Positions 7,854-15,893 of a stretch of 64,000 bases of DNA are shown piece after piece (position 1 is the stretch's first letter; each line of letters opens with the position of its first letter). The stretch lies in NCBI GenBank assembly GCA_035606915.1, contig DATNDU010000084.1:1-64000 (forward strand). Direction: 5' to 3'. The DNA comes from Roseiarcus sp035606915. Lineage in GTDB: Bacteria > Pseudomonadota > Alphaproteobacteria > Rhizobiales > Beijerinckiaceae. A program made the translations under genes and the position numbers. Under the pieces are notes generated by a model. It saw only the letters and a program-made list of their open reading frames with translations. It searched no databases and had not been told where the DNA came from.

Positions 7854-8729
7854 CGGCATGCGCGCCATTTCGGCGCTGTACCAGTCGCCGATCTCGCTGG
7901 CGGTCATGAAGCGCACGCCGTCGTGGCCGGCGATGTGGTCGAGCAGGTCCTCGACATAGCGGATGCGGTGCGGGACGCCGGTGAGATAGGGGTGAATGGA
8001 CACCGCCATGACGCGCGCGTTGTCGGCGCTTTCGAGATAGAGCCGGTCGAACTGATCGCGGCCGCGGGTGAAATACGCCTCCGAGTTCATGTGCTGGACC
8101 GCGAACATCGCGACGTCGTTGATCTCGACCGTATAGGGAATGGTGGTGATCGCGCCGTGCGGCGTGGCGATCGCCTGCGGCAAATCGTCGATCACCCAAT
8201 CGGCGACATATTCGACGCCGTTGGCGCGCAGCAGGTCGAGCGTGTCGTCGGTTTCGGTGAGGCCGGGGCTCTCCCACGCACGCGGCGGCTTGCCGGTAAA
8301 GGCGGCGATCTCGCCGACGGCGCGGCGAATGGCGTCGTTCTGGTCGGGCAGCTTGTGCATGGGGCCTTGCAGATAGCCGTGCCCCATGAACTCCCAGCCC
8401 GCCTCTCGCGCCGCCGAGGCGACGCGCGGATAGGAGCGGCAAACGTGGCCGTTGAGCGCCAGCGTCGCCGGCAAGCCGCGCTTGGTCAGGGCCGCATGCT
8501 GGCGCAAGAAGCCGGCGCGCATGCCGTATTCGTGCCAGGACCAGTTGGGAACATCGGGCAGCAACGGCTGCCCCATCGGCGGTGGCAGCACGGAGCGCGG
8601 CATCGGATTTTCGATGCGCCATTCCTCGACATTGACGATGATCCAGACGGCGATGCGCGCGCCGCCCGGCAAATGCAGACGCGGGCGGTCGACAAGCGCC
8701 TGGTAGGGTATGCGATCGCTCAGCGCCAT
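7848..8729 (-). CDS. Polysaccharide deacetylase family (PuuE/allantoinase-like) hydrolase
   Basis: The 293-residue protein has the NodB-type fold in the version seen in PuuE allantoinase and cytoplasmic relatives: IAVWIIVNVEEW near the N terminus, WHEYGMRAGF, LALNGHVC, EFMGHGYLQGPMH, WESPGLTETDDT and VSIHPYLTGVPHRIRY. Histidines and acids in these motifs are the usual metal and catalytic positions. There is no signal peptide, arguing for a small-molecule amide or cyclic amide substrate rather than cell-wall glycans. The ATG at 8729 has AGGAGAGG upstream. It is transcribed away from the molybdenum hydroxylase genes, with an operator-like site in the shared promoter region. Confidence 0.8.
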   Translation of the reverse strand: MALSDRIPYQALVDRPRLHLPGGARIAVWIIVNVEEWRIENPMPRSVLPPPMGQPLLPDVPNWSWHEYGMRAGFLRQHAALTKRGLPATLALNGHVCRSYPRVASAAREAGWEFMGHGYLQGPMHKLPDQNDAIRRAVGEIAAFTGKPPRAWESPGLTETDDTLDLLRANGVEYVADWVIDDLPQAIATPHGAITTIPYTVEINDVAMFAVQHMNSEAYFTRGRDQFDRLYLESADNARVMAVSIHPYLTGVPHRIRYVEDLLDHIAGHDGVRFMTASEIGDWYSAEMARMPG

Positions 8730-8835
8730 TAAGCCTCTCCTGCCGCGTCGCCGGCAGACGCGACTCATAGCAGCGACAGCCGGCCTAAGCGCGTTTCCTG
8801 CCTCGCGACCTCTTGATCGTCGCCGGCTTTTGTAT

Positions 8836-8853
8836 AATGATCGGTCGATAAAC
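8836..8853. promoter_or_regulatory. TetR-type operator overlapping a TATAAT box
   Basis: AATGATCG-GT-CGATAAAC keeps one perfect half of the 5709 palindrome and 5 of 8 bases of the other half. A consensus TATAAT (8833-8838) on the plus strand overlaps its left edge, so a bound repressor would cover the -10 and start region of the molybdenum hydroxylase operon. Confidence 0.55.
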
Positions 8854-8881
8854 AAAAATCAACCGCCGAGCGGACGGGAGG

Positions 8882-9016
8882 ATGATGAACTCCGACACTT
8901 CTGCCGAAGCCGCTCGCTGGCGCAGCGCGCCGCGTAGTCCGTTGCCCTTCTATTGCAACCCAAAAGCCAGGCGGCCGGAGCTGCCGGCGACTTGGGGAGA
9001 CGCCGGCACATCATGA
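8882..9016 (+). CDS. Possible 44-residue leader ORF of the molybdenum hydroxylase operon
   Basis: An ATG at 8882 (second ATG at 8885) directly after GGGAGG opens a 44-codon frame that stops at 9014-9016, overlapping the start of the FAD-subunit gene as ATGA. That overlap and the ribosome binding site look like a translated upstream cistron, but the spacing to the first ATG is too tight and I recognise no family. It could be a coupling leader peptide or chance. Confidence 0.3.
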   Translation: MMNSDTSAEAARWRSAPRSPLPFYCNPKARRPELPATWGDAGTS

Positions 9017-9861
9017 AAGCCGCCGCGTTCGACTATGTTCGCGCCGAGAGCCTCGCCGAGACGCTGCGCATCCTGGCCGAGCGCGGCGAGGGCGCGCGCC
9101 TCATCGCCGGCGGCCAGAGCTTGGCGCCGGCGCTCAACCTGCGCCTCGCCGCGCCGGATCTGCTGGTTGACATCGGCGCGCTGACGCAGCTTCGTTATAT
9201 CGAGCCGGCGGGCGAGGCGCTGCGCATCGGCGCGCTGACCCGCCATGTCGATATCGCCCGCTCGGAATGGATCGCGCGCCATTGCCCGCTGCTGACGCGC
9301 GCTATCGCCGAAGTCGCGCATCCCGCCATCCGCAATCGCGGCACGCTCGGCGGCAGCCTCGCGCAGGCCGATCCCGCCGCCGAATTGCCCGCCTGCATGA
9401 TGGCGCTCGACGCCGTCATCGTCGCCACTGGCGCAGGCGGCGAGCGTCGCATCGCGGCGCGGGATTTCTTTCTCGGCGTCTACGAAACCGCGCTGCGCGC
9501 CGACGAGGTGCTGACCGCGGTGGAGATCGACGGACTCGACGCTGAGCGGGCTTATGGCTTCGCCGAGCTTTCGCGCCGGCGCGGCGATTTCGCCATTGTC
9601 GGCCTGGCGCTCGCGGCCCGCCGGCGCGCCGGCGGACTCGCGGAAATGCGGCTCGTCTACTTTGGCGTTTCCGACCGCCCGACGGCGGCGCCGGGCGCGG
9701 CCGCCGCGCTGGCGAGGCGCGATATCGAGGCCGCGCGCGCCGCGCTCGCCGCCGAGCTTGATCCCTTCGCCGACGCGCAGGCCAGTTCGGCGATGCGGCT
9801 GCATCTGGCCGGCGTGCTGCTGGAGCGCGCCTTCGCGCAAGCTTTGGAGGCGGCGACGTGA
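9013..9861 (+). CDS. Molybdenum hydroxylase FAD-binding subunit (CoxM/XdhB type)
   Basis: The 282-residue protein is the medium subunit of a xanthine-dehydrogenase-family enzyme. The two FAD-binding motifs are present: AGGQSL near residues 32-37 and RNRGTLGGSLAQADPAAELP near 110-130, followed by the C-terminal CO_deh_flav_C domain. It passes electrons from the iron-sulfur subunit to an acceptor. The ATG at 9013 is supported by the homologous start MKAAAFDY; a longer frame from 8953 is unlikely. It overlaps or abuts the next subunit (TGATG), giving the usual order medium-small-large. Confidence 0.9.
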   Translation: MKAAAFDYVRAESLAETLRILAERGEGARLIAGGQSLAPALNLRLAAPDLLVDIGALTQLRYIEPAGEALRIGALTRHVDIARSEWIARHCPLLTRAIAEVAHPAIRNRGTLGGSLAQADPAAELPACMMALDAVIVATGAGGERRIAARDFFLGVYETALRADEVLTAVEIDGLDAERAYGFAELSRRRGDFAIVGLALAARRRAGGLAEMRLVYFGVSDRPTAAPGAAAALARRDIEAARAALAAELDPFADAQASSAMRLHLAGVLLERAFAQALEAAT

Positions 9862-10334
9862 TGCGCGTGCGGATGATCGTCAACGGCGAGCCGGTGACGG
9901 CCGAAGCGGCGCCGCGCCAGCACCTCGCCGATTTCCTGCGCGAGACGCTGGGCCTGACGGGAACCCATATCGGCTGCGAGCACGGCGTCTGCGGCGCCTG
10001 CTGCGTTCGCCTGGACGGCGCGGTGGTGCGCGGCTGCCTTACTTACGCGGTGCAGGCCGACGGCGCGCGCGTCGAGACGATAGAGGGCATCTCCGATTCC
10101 GGCGAGATCGCCGACCTTCAGGCCGCTTTTACCGAGCGCAACGCGCTGCAATGCGGCTATTGCACGCCCGGCATGCTGCTCAGCGCGCAGGAGTTGCTGT
10201 CTGAGATCGCCGCGCCCGACCGCGAGACGATCCGCAATCATCTGTCCGGCAATTACTGCCGCTGCACCGGCTACCACGCCATCATCGACGCGGTCGAGGC
10301 GACGGCGCGCGCGCGAGCGGAGGCGAAGCGATGA
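9861..10334 (+). CDS. Molybdenum hydroxylase [2Fe-2S] subunit (CoxS/XdhC type)
   Basis: The 157-residue small subunit has the plant-ferredoxin-type cluster cysteines C39, C44, C47 and C59 and the second helical cluster cysteines C98, C101, C133 and C135 (QCGYC and CRC). This is the complete set for two [2Fe-2S] centres. It shuttles electrons from the molybdenum site to FAD. The ATG at 9861 shares one base with the stop of the FAD subunit; a GTG at 9858 is an in-frame alternative adding one residue. Its own stop overlaps the large-subunit start as ATGA. Confidence 0.93.
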   Translation: MRVRMIVNGEPVTAEAAPRQHLADFLRETLGLTGTHIGCEHGVCGACCVRLDGAVVRGCLTYAVQADGARVETIEGISDSGEIADLQAAFTERNALQCGYCTPGMLLSAQELLSEIAAPDRETIRNHLSGNYCRCTGYHAIIDAVEATARARAEAKR

Positions 10335-12706
10335 GCCAGCCGCCGCTGAGCCCGCTCGATCGGCCCAATTCCTATATCGGCCGCGCCCTGCCCCGCCCCA
10401 ATCTCGCCCGCCTGCTGCAAGGGCGCGGCCAATATGTCAGCGACATCAGCCTGCCGCGCATGGTTCATGTGGCTTATCTGCGCTCGCCTTACGCGCATGC
10501 GCGCATCGTCAGCATAGACGCCGCCGCCGCGCGCGCGCAGCCCGGCGTCGTCGCGGTGGTGACGGGGGCGGAACTGGCGAAGGTCTGCACGCCCTGGGTC
10601 GGCGTGCTGAGCCACATGAAGGGCCTCAAATCCGCCCCGCAGCACGCCGTCGCCGTCGAGCGCGCATGCTGGGTCGGCGAGGCGGTCGCCGCCGTCGTCG
10701 CGGCGAGCCGCGCCGAAGCCGAGGACGCAGCGGCGCTGGTTGACGTGACTTATGAGGAATTGTTCGTCGTCGCCGACATGCAGGCGGCGTTGGCCCCCGG
10801 CGCGCCCGCCATCCACCCCGAACTCGGCGACAATCTCGCCTTCGAGCGCAGAATCGAGGCCGGCGAGGTCGATGCGGCCTTCGCCAGCGCCGATGCGGTG
10901 GCTGAGACCGAGTTTGTCTTTGGCCGCCACACCGGCGTAACGCTGGAGGCGCGCTCGATCGTCGCCGACTGGAACGCCGGCGAGGCGCGGCTGACCGTCT
11001 ACCAGGGCACGCAGGCCCCGCACATGATGCAGAACCTGATCGCCAAGCATCTCGGCCTCGCCGAGGCGCAGGTGCGCATCGTCTGCAAGGACGTCGGCGG
11101 CTCGTTCGGCGTCAAGGTCCACGTCTACGCCGACGACATGGCGACCGCCGCGCTGGCCAAGATGCTGCGCCGTCCGGTCAAATATATCGCCGATCGCGTC
11201 GAGAGCTTCCTCACCGACATTCACGCCCGCGATCACCGCTGCAAGGGGCGGGTCGCGGTCGCCAAGGATGGCTCCATCCTCGCCTTCGAGATCGACGACG
11301 TCACCAGCGTCGGCCCCTATTCCGTCTATCCCCGCACCAGCGCCATCGAGGCCAATCAGGTCATCGGCCTCATCGGCGGCCCCTATGCGACGCCGAACTA
11401 TCGCGGCCGCACGCGCGTCGCCTTCACCAACCGCAATGTGATGAGCCAATATCGCGGCGTCGGCCACCCGATCGCCTGCTCGATCACCGAAGGCCTGGTC
11501 GACCTCGCCGCGCGCAAGATCGGCATGGACCCGATCGAGATCCGGCGCCGCAACCTGATCGCCGACGACGCCTATCCCACGCAATCGGCCACCGGCATGA
11601 AGTTCGAGGCACTTTCGCATCACGCGGCGCACGACAAGCTGCTCAGCATGCTCGATTACCCCGCGTTGCGCGCCGAACAGGCGAGATTGCGCGCCGTGGG
11701 CGTCTATCGCGGCATCGGCTTCGCCTCGTTCATCGAAGTGACCAATCCGAGCGCGGCGTTCTACGGCGTCGGCGGCGCCCGCATCTCGTCTCAGGACGGC
11801 GCCGCGGTGCGGCTCGACGCGGCCGGCGGCTTGGTCTGCCAGACCAGCGTCACCGAGCAGGGCCAGGGCACGGAGGCGATGGTCGCGCAGATCGTGGCGA
11901 GCGCCGTCGGCGCGCCGCTCGACAAGGTGCGCATCGTCCTCGGCGACACCGACAACACGCCTTACGGCGGCGGCACCTGGGCCTCGCGGGCGACCGGCAT
12001 CGGCGGCGAGGCGGCGTGGCGCGCCGGCGTGGCGTTGCGCGAAAACATCCTGAAGGTCGCCGGCATCATCTTGCAAGCCGACCCGGCGACGCTCGATATC
12101 GCCGACGGCGCGGTGATCGACGCCGGCAAGCGCCCGCGCGTCGGGCTCGACGAGATCGCCCGCATCGTCTATTTCCGGCCCGACACCTTGCCCGCCGATC
12201 TTCAGCCGGAGTTGATCGCGACGCGCCATTACGCGCCGAAAGCCTATCCCTTCGCCTTCACCAACGGCGTGCAAGCCTCCTGGCTCGAGGTCGATGCGCG
12301 GACCGGCTTCATCAAGCTGCTCGATCATTGGGTGGTCGAGGATTGCGGCACGATCATCAACTCGCAACTGGTCGACGAACAGATTCGCGGCGGCGTCGCG
12401 CAGGGCCTCGGCGCGGCGCTGCTGGAGAAATGCCTCTACGACGAGCGCGCCCAGATGCTGAACGCCAACATGGCCGATTATCTGGTGCCGATGGCGGGAG
12501 ACATTCCCGACATTCACGTCGGCCATGTCGTGACGCCGACCGCTGAGTCCAACCTCGGCGCCAAGGGCGCGGGCGAGGCGGGCGCGGCGGGCGCCGCCGC
12601 GTCGGTCGCCAACGCCGTCAACGACGCGCTGTCGCCGTTCGGAGTCACGATTTCGGAGATCCCCCTGACGCCGGAGATCGTGCTGCGCGCGCTGGGGGTT
12701 GTTTGA
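10331..12706 (+). CDS. Molybdenum hydroxylase large (molybdopterin-binding) subunit
   Basis: The 791-residue catalytic subunit binds the molybdopterin cytosine dinucleotide cofactor. It starts with IGRALPRPNLARLLQGRGQYVSDI, has GGSFGVK for cofactor binding, QYRGVGHP at about residue 373, and the catalytic glutamate E749 in KGAGEAG. CO dehydrogenases of form I carry AYxCSFR and form II AYRGAGR at the 373 loop. The loop here is closer to form II but lacks the arginine, so CO oxidation is unlikely. Relatives hydroxylate N-heterocycles or aldehydes; the substrate is unknown. Confidence 0.88.
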   Translation: MSQPPLSPLDRPNSYIGRALPRPNLARLLQGRGQYVSDISLPRMVHVAYLRSPYAHARIVSIDAAAARAQPGVVAVVTGAELAKVCTPWVGVLSHMKGLKSAPQHAVAVERACWVGEAVAAVVAASRAEAEDAAALVDVTYEELFVVADMQAALAPGAPAIHPELGDNLAFERRIEAGEVDAAFASADAVAETEFVFGRHTGVTLEARSIVADWNAGEARLTVYQGTQAPHMMQNLIAKHLGLAEAQVRIVCKDVGGSFGVKVHVYADDMATAALAKMLRRPVKYIADRVESFLTDIHARDHRCKGRVAVAKDGSILAFEIDDVTSVGPYSVYPRTSAIEANQVIGLIGGPYATPNYRGRTRVAFTNRNVMSQYRGVGHPIACSITEGLVDLAARKIGMDPIEIRRRNLIADDAYPTQSATGMKFEALSHHAAHDKLLSMLDYPALRAEQARLRAVGVYRGIGFASFIEVTNPSAAFYGVGGARISSQDGAAVRLDAAGGLVCQTSVTEQGQGTEAMVAQIVASAVGAPLDKVRIVLGDTDNTPYGGGTWASRATGIGGEAAWRAGVALRENILKVAGIILQADPATLDIADGAVIDAGKRPRVGLDEIARIVYFRPDTLPADLQPELIATRHYAPKAYPFAFTNGVQASWLEVDARTGFIKLLDHWVVEDCGTIINSQLVDEQIRGGVAQGLGAALLEKCLYDERAQMLNANMADYLVPMAGDIPDIHVGHVVTPTAESNLGAKGAGEAGAAGAAASVANAVNDALSPFGVTISEIPLTPEIVLRALGVV

Positions 12707-12734
12707 AGCCAATAAACAAATAACGGGAGGACGC

Positions 12735-13967
12735 ATGAGCATGAATGACAAGGGCTGGAGCCGCAGGCAAGCGGTTGCGGCGGCGGGTGCAGCGCTCGCC
12801 TCGCCGTTCCTGTTCAACATCGCGCGCGCTGAAACCGCCAAGATCAAGGTCGGTTTTCCCGTGCCGCTGACCGGCCCCTACGGCGCCGAGGCGCAGGATC
12901 AGGTGCGCGCCGCGCAGGTGGCGATCGCCGAATTCAACGAGAGCGGCGGCCTCAAGGGCCGTCAGGCCGAACTGCTGGTGCGCGACGACAAGCTGAAACC
13001 CGGCGAAGCCGCCACCCGCGCGCTCGAACTGATCGAGGGCGACAAGGTCGATTTCATTGTTGGCAGCCTGTCGGCGTCGGTGCAACTCGCGGTCAACAAC
13101 GTCACCAAGGCGCGCAAGGTTCTCTACAATTCCATCAGCCAGTCCGACGCCATCAACGAGGCCAAGGAATTCAGCCCCTATACATTCCATGAGGCGTTGA
13201 ACCCGCACATGACCGGCGGCGCGGTCGGGCGCTACGCGTTCTCCAAATTCGGCAAGAAGGTGGTGTTCCTGACCGCCGACTATGCCTATGGCTATGAGAT
13301 GGTGAGAGGCTTCCAGGCGGCCGGCAAGCCGATGGGCATCCAGACGCTGGCGGACATTCGCCATCCGCTCGGTACAAACGATTTCTCGGCGCTGCTGCCG
13401 CGCATCGAGGCGCTGAAACCCGACGTGCTCGTCATCAGCAACTTCGGCCGCGATCAGCAGATCTCGCTGAAGCAGGCGACCGACTTCGGGTTGAAGAAGA
13501 CGATGAAGATCGTCGCGCCGGTCCTGCTCTACACCGGCCGCATCGCCGCCGGCGCGCAAGCCTTCGAGGGCGTCGTCGGCGGCACGTCCTACTACTGGGG
13601 CCTGGAGAAGACGGTCGCCTCGGCCAAGGCGTTCAACGACCGCTTCCGCAAGCTGCACAAGGGCCGCGTGCCGTCCGATTACGGCTCCTACGCCTACGGG
13701 GGCGTGAAGACATTCCTGATGGCGGCGCGGCAGGCGGGAACCACCGACGCGCAGGCCGTCATCCCGGCGATGGAAGCGCTGAAATACGATTACTACAAAG
13801 GCCCCGAATTTTATCGCAAATGCGATCATCAGGCGGTGCAGTCGGTGTTCATCATCCAATCCAAGACCGCGCCGGCCGGCGACCCCGCCGACGTGTTCGA
13901 CATCCTCGCCACCGACGCGCCCGATGAGGCCAACCTGCGCAGTTGCCAGGAACTCGGCTTCAAGTGA
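12735..13967 (+). CDS. Branched-chain amino-acid-type ABC transporter substrate-binding protein
   Basis: The 410-residue protein starts with a twin-arginine-like signal (SRRQAVAAAGAALASPFLFNI, ending around ARA) and continues as a Leu/Ile/Val-binding-protein fold with KVGFPVPLTGPYG, DDKLKPGEAATRALELI and LTADYAYGYE. It is periplasmic. Most relatives of this size in catabolic clusters bind aromatic acids or other carboxylates rather than leucine. GGGAGG precedes the ATG at 12735; a frame from 12699 begins inside the previous gene. It is followed by a strong hairpin, then the permease genes. Confidence 0.9.
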   Translation: MSMNDKGWSRRQAVAAAGAALASPFLFNIARAETAKIKVGFPVPLTGPYGAEAQDQVRAAQVAIAEFNESGGLKGRQAELLVRDDKLKPGEAATRALELIEGDKVDFIVGSLSASVQLAVNNVTKARKVLYNSISQSDAINEAKEFSPYTFHEALNPHMTGGAVGRYAFSKFGKKVVFLTADYAYGYEMVRGFQAAGKPMGIQTLADIRHPLGTNDFSALLPRIEALKPDVLVISNFGRDQQISLKQATDFGLKKTMKIVAPVLLYTGRIAAGAQAFEGVVGGTSYYWGLEKTVASAKAFNDRFRKLHKGRVPSDYGSYAYGGVKTFLMAARQAGTTDAQAVIPAMEALKYDYYKGPEFYRKCDHQAVQSVFIIQSKTAPAGDPADVFDILATDAPDEANLRSCQELGFK

Positions 13968-13974
13968 GCCGGCC

Positions 13975-14003
13975 GCCCGCGCGCCTCGCGCGCGGGCTTT
14001 CTT
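13975..14003 (+). terminator. Intrinsic terminator or attenuator after the binding-protein gene
   Basis: A perfect 9-base stem GCCCGCGCG/CGCGCGGGC (13975-13983, 13989-13997) with a 5-base loop is followed by TTTCTT. Placed 8 bases after the binding-protein stop and before the permease genes, it would let most transcripts end there and give an excess of binding protein over membrane components. Confidence 0.7.
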
Positions 14004-14028
14004 CACGGCGTTTGCGACTGGGGCCTTC

Positions 14029-14913
14029 ATGGCGGGATTGACGTTACAGCTACTGGGGTTGCAGCTTTTCACCGGCGTCGCGCTGGGGGCGCTCTATGTG
14101 CTGCTGGCGGTCGGCCTGTCGCTCATCTTCGGCATGCTCACCGTGGTCAATTTCGCCCATGGCGCCTTTTACATGCTGGGCGCCTATGTGGGGTTGTGGT
14201 TGCTGATGCACGGCGTCAATTTCTGGGTGGCGCTGGCGCTGGCGCCGCTGGCGGTCGGTGGGTTCGGGCTGGCGATCGAGCGCACGCTGATCCGGCCGCT
14301 TTACGGGCGCGGCCTCGACTATCCGCTGCTGCTGACCTTCGGTCTCAGCTACGTCATCGTCGAGTTGGTGCGTATCTGGTTCGGCAACACCGGCTATCCC
14401 GTCGATACGCCGGATCTGCTCCAGGGCGCGGTCAACATCGGCGCTGGCTATTTCCCGCTCTATCGCCTGTTCGTCATCGCCGCCACCGCCGTCATCCTTC
14501 TCGCGCTGTGGTTGTTCCTCGAACGCACCAGCTTCGGCCTGATCGTGCGCGCCGGGGCGCGCGATCCGCAGATCGTGCGCATCCTCGGCGTCAACGTGGC
14601 GCGCGTCTGGCTCATCGTGTTCGGCCTCGGCGCCGGGCTCGCGGGGCTGGCCGGCGTGCTCGCCGCGCCGCTGCAAGGCGTCATTCCGGAGATGGGCGAC
14701 CCGATCCTCGCCGAGGCCTTCGTCGTCACCGTCGTCGGCGGCATGGGCTCGCTGATGGGCGCCGTCGTCGCCGGCCTGCTGGTCGGCGTCGTCGTCAGCA
14801 TGACCTCGTTGTTCGCCCCGGAAATGTCGCGCGTCGCCATCTTCGCGCTGATGGCTGTAGTCCTCTTGATTCGCCCGCAAGGCTTCTTCGGGCGCGCGGG
14901 GCTGATGAGCTGA
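14029..14913 (+). CDS. ABC transporter permease, LivH type
   Basis: The 294-residue membrane protein has the LivH pattern: LFTGVALGALYVLLAVGLSLIFG, VNFAHGAFYMLGAY, a hydrophobic core with about eight segments, VRAGARDPQIVRILGVNV (the loop that touches the ATPase) and GGMGSLMGAVVAGLLVG. The ATG at 14029 gives the normal short N terminus, although its ribosome binding site is weak. It follows the hairpin after the binding-protein gene and precedes the second permease by two bases. It forms the membrane channel with the LivM-type protein. Confidence 0.9.
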   Translation: MAGLTLQLLGLQLFTGVALGALYVLLAVGLSLIFGMLTVVNFAHGAFYMLGAYVGLWLLMHGVNFWVALALAPLAVGGFGLAIERTLIRPLYGRGLDYPLLLTFGLSYVIVELVRIWFGNTGYPVDTPDLLQGAVNIGAGYFPLYRLFVIAATAVILLALWLFLERTSFGLIVRAGARDPQIVRILGVNVARVWLIVFGLGAGLAGLAGVLAAPLQGVIPEMGDPILAEAFVVTVVGGMGSLMGAVVAGLLVGVVVSMTSLFAPEMSRVAIFALMAVVLLIRPQGFFGRAGLMS

Positions 14914-14915
14914 CG

Positions 14916-15893
14916 ATGACGATGCAAGCCGCCAGCTCCGCGTCCCCGGCGCGCGCCCTGCTGGCGTGGGCGCGCCGCCGCCGCGCCTGGCTCGCCGCGC
15001 TGTTCCTCATCCTGTTTCCGCTCGTCGCGCCGTTCAAGGCGCTGGCGGCGATGATCCTGATCTATGGGCTCTATGCGGTCGGCTTCAACATCGTGTTTGG
15101 CTATCTTGGCCTGCTATCGTTCGGACATGCGGCTCTGTTCGGCGCCGGAGCCTATTTCTGCGGCATCGCCATCGTGCATTTCGGCCTGCCCTGGTGGGTC
15201 GCCATCGCGCTGGGAATCGTCGGCGGCGTGCTCGCCGCGGCGGCCATCGGCGCGCTCGCGATCCGCACGCGCGGCATCTATTTCGCCATGGTGACGCTGG
15301 CGCTGTCGCAATGCGTGTACTATCTGTTTTACGAAGCCACCGATTGGACCGGCGGCGAGAACGGCCTCACCGGCGTCGATGTCAAGACCATCGACCTGTT
15401 CGGCCTCAAGCTCGATTTCGTCAATCCGCTGGTCCACTATTACGTCATCGCCGCCTTCGTCATCGCGGCGCTGTTTGCGCTGTCGCGCCTCCTCGCCTCG
15501 CCCTTTGGCGCCGTCATCGAGGGCGTGCGCGAGAGCGAGGCGCGGGCTCGCGCCTCGGGCTTCGACGTGTCGCGGGTGCGCTTCGTCACCTTCGTCGTCT
15601 CGGGCGCCTTCTGTGGCCTCGCCGGGGCGCTGCTGGCGCTGCATCTGTCGGTGGTGCCGATCGAGACCTTGCAATACGACACTTCCGGTCTGGCGGTGAT
15701 GATGTGTCTGCTCGGCGGCATGGGCACCTATTTCGGACCGTTCGTCGGCGCGGCGATTTTCCTGCTGCTCGAAAACCTGGTGTCGCTCTACACCGTGCAC
15801 TGGCAATTGTTCGTCGGCGCCGCCTTCATCGCCTGCGTGCTGTTTTTTCAGCGCGGCGTCTGGGGAACGTTCCTGCAATGGAGCGAAAAATGA
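14916..15893 (+). CDS. ABC transporter permease, LivM type
   Basis: The 325-residue membrane protein shows the LivM signature: LIYGLYAVGFNIVFGYLG, LLSFGHAALFGAGAYF, IRTRGIYFAMVTLALSQ, GVRESEARARASGFDV for ATPase contact, and MMCLLGGMGTYFGPFVGA. It is the second inner-membrane component. Its stop overlaps the LivG-type start as ATGA, so the two are translated together. Confidence 0.9.
   Translation: MTMQAASSASPARALLAWARRRRAWLAALFLILFPLVAPFKALAAMILIYGLYAVGFNIVFGYLGLLSFGHAALFGAGAYFCGIAIVHFGLPWWVAIALGIVGGVLAAAAIGALAIRTRGIYFAMVTLALSQCVYYLFYEATDWTGGENGLTGVDVKTIDLFGLKLDFVNPLVHYYVIAAFVIAALFALSRLLASPFGAVIEGVRESEARARASGFDVSRVRFVTFVVSGAFCGLAGALLALHLSVVPIETLQYDTSGLAVMMCLLGGMGTYFGPFVGAAIFLLLENLVSLYTVHWQLFVGAAFIACVLFFQRGVWGTFLQWSEK

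Noticed and set aside
8953..12706. Aerobic CO dehydrogenase (coxMSL)
   Set aside because: Gene order fits, but the large-subunit active-site loop lacks the form I AYxCSFR motif and departs from the form II motif.
12701..12717. GTTT...AATAAAC upstream of the binding-protein gene as a fourth TetR site
   Set aside because: The half-sites are spaced 17 rather than 18 bases and the inner bases do not match the core, so it is weaker than the three accepted sites.
10271..12847. Long minus-strand open frame (858 codons) opposite the molybdenum hydroxylase large subunit
   Set aside because: It is an antisense shadow caused by high GC and biased third positions; its translation has no domain, while the plus strand encodes a full catalytic subunit.
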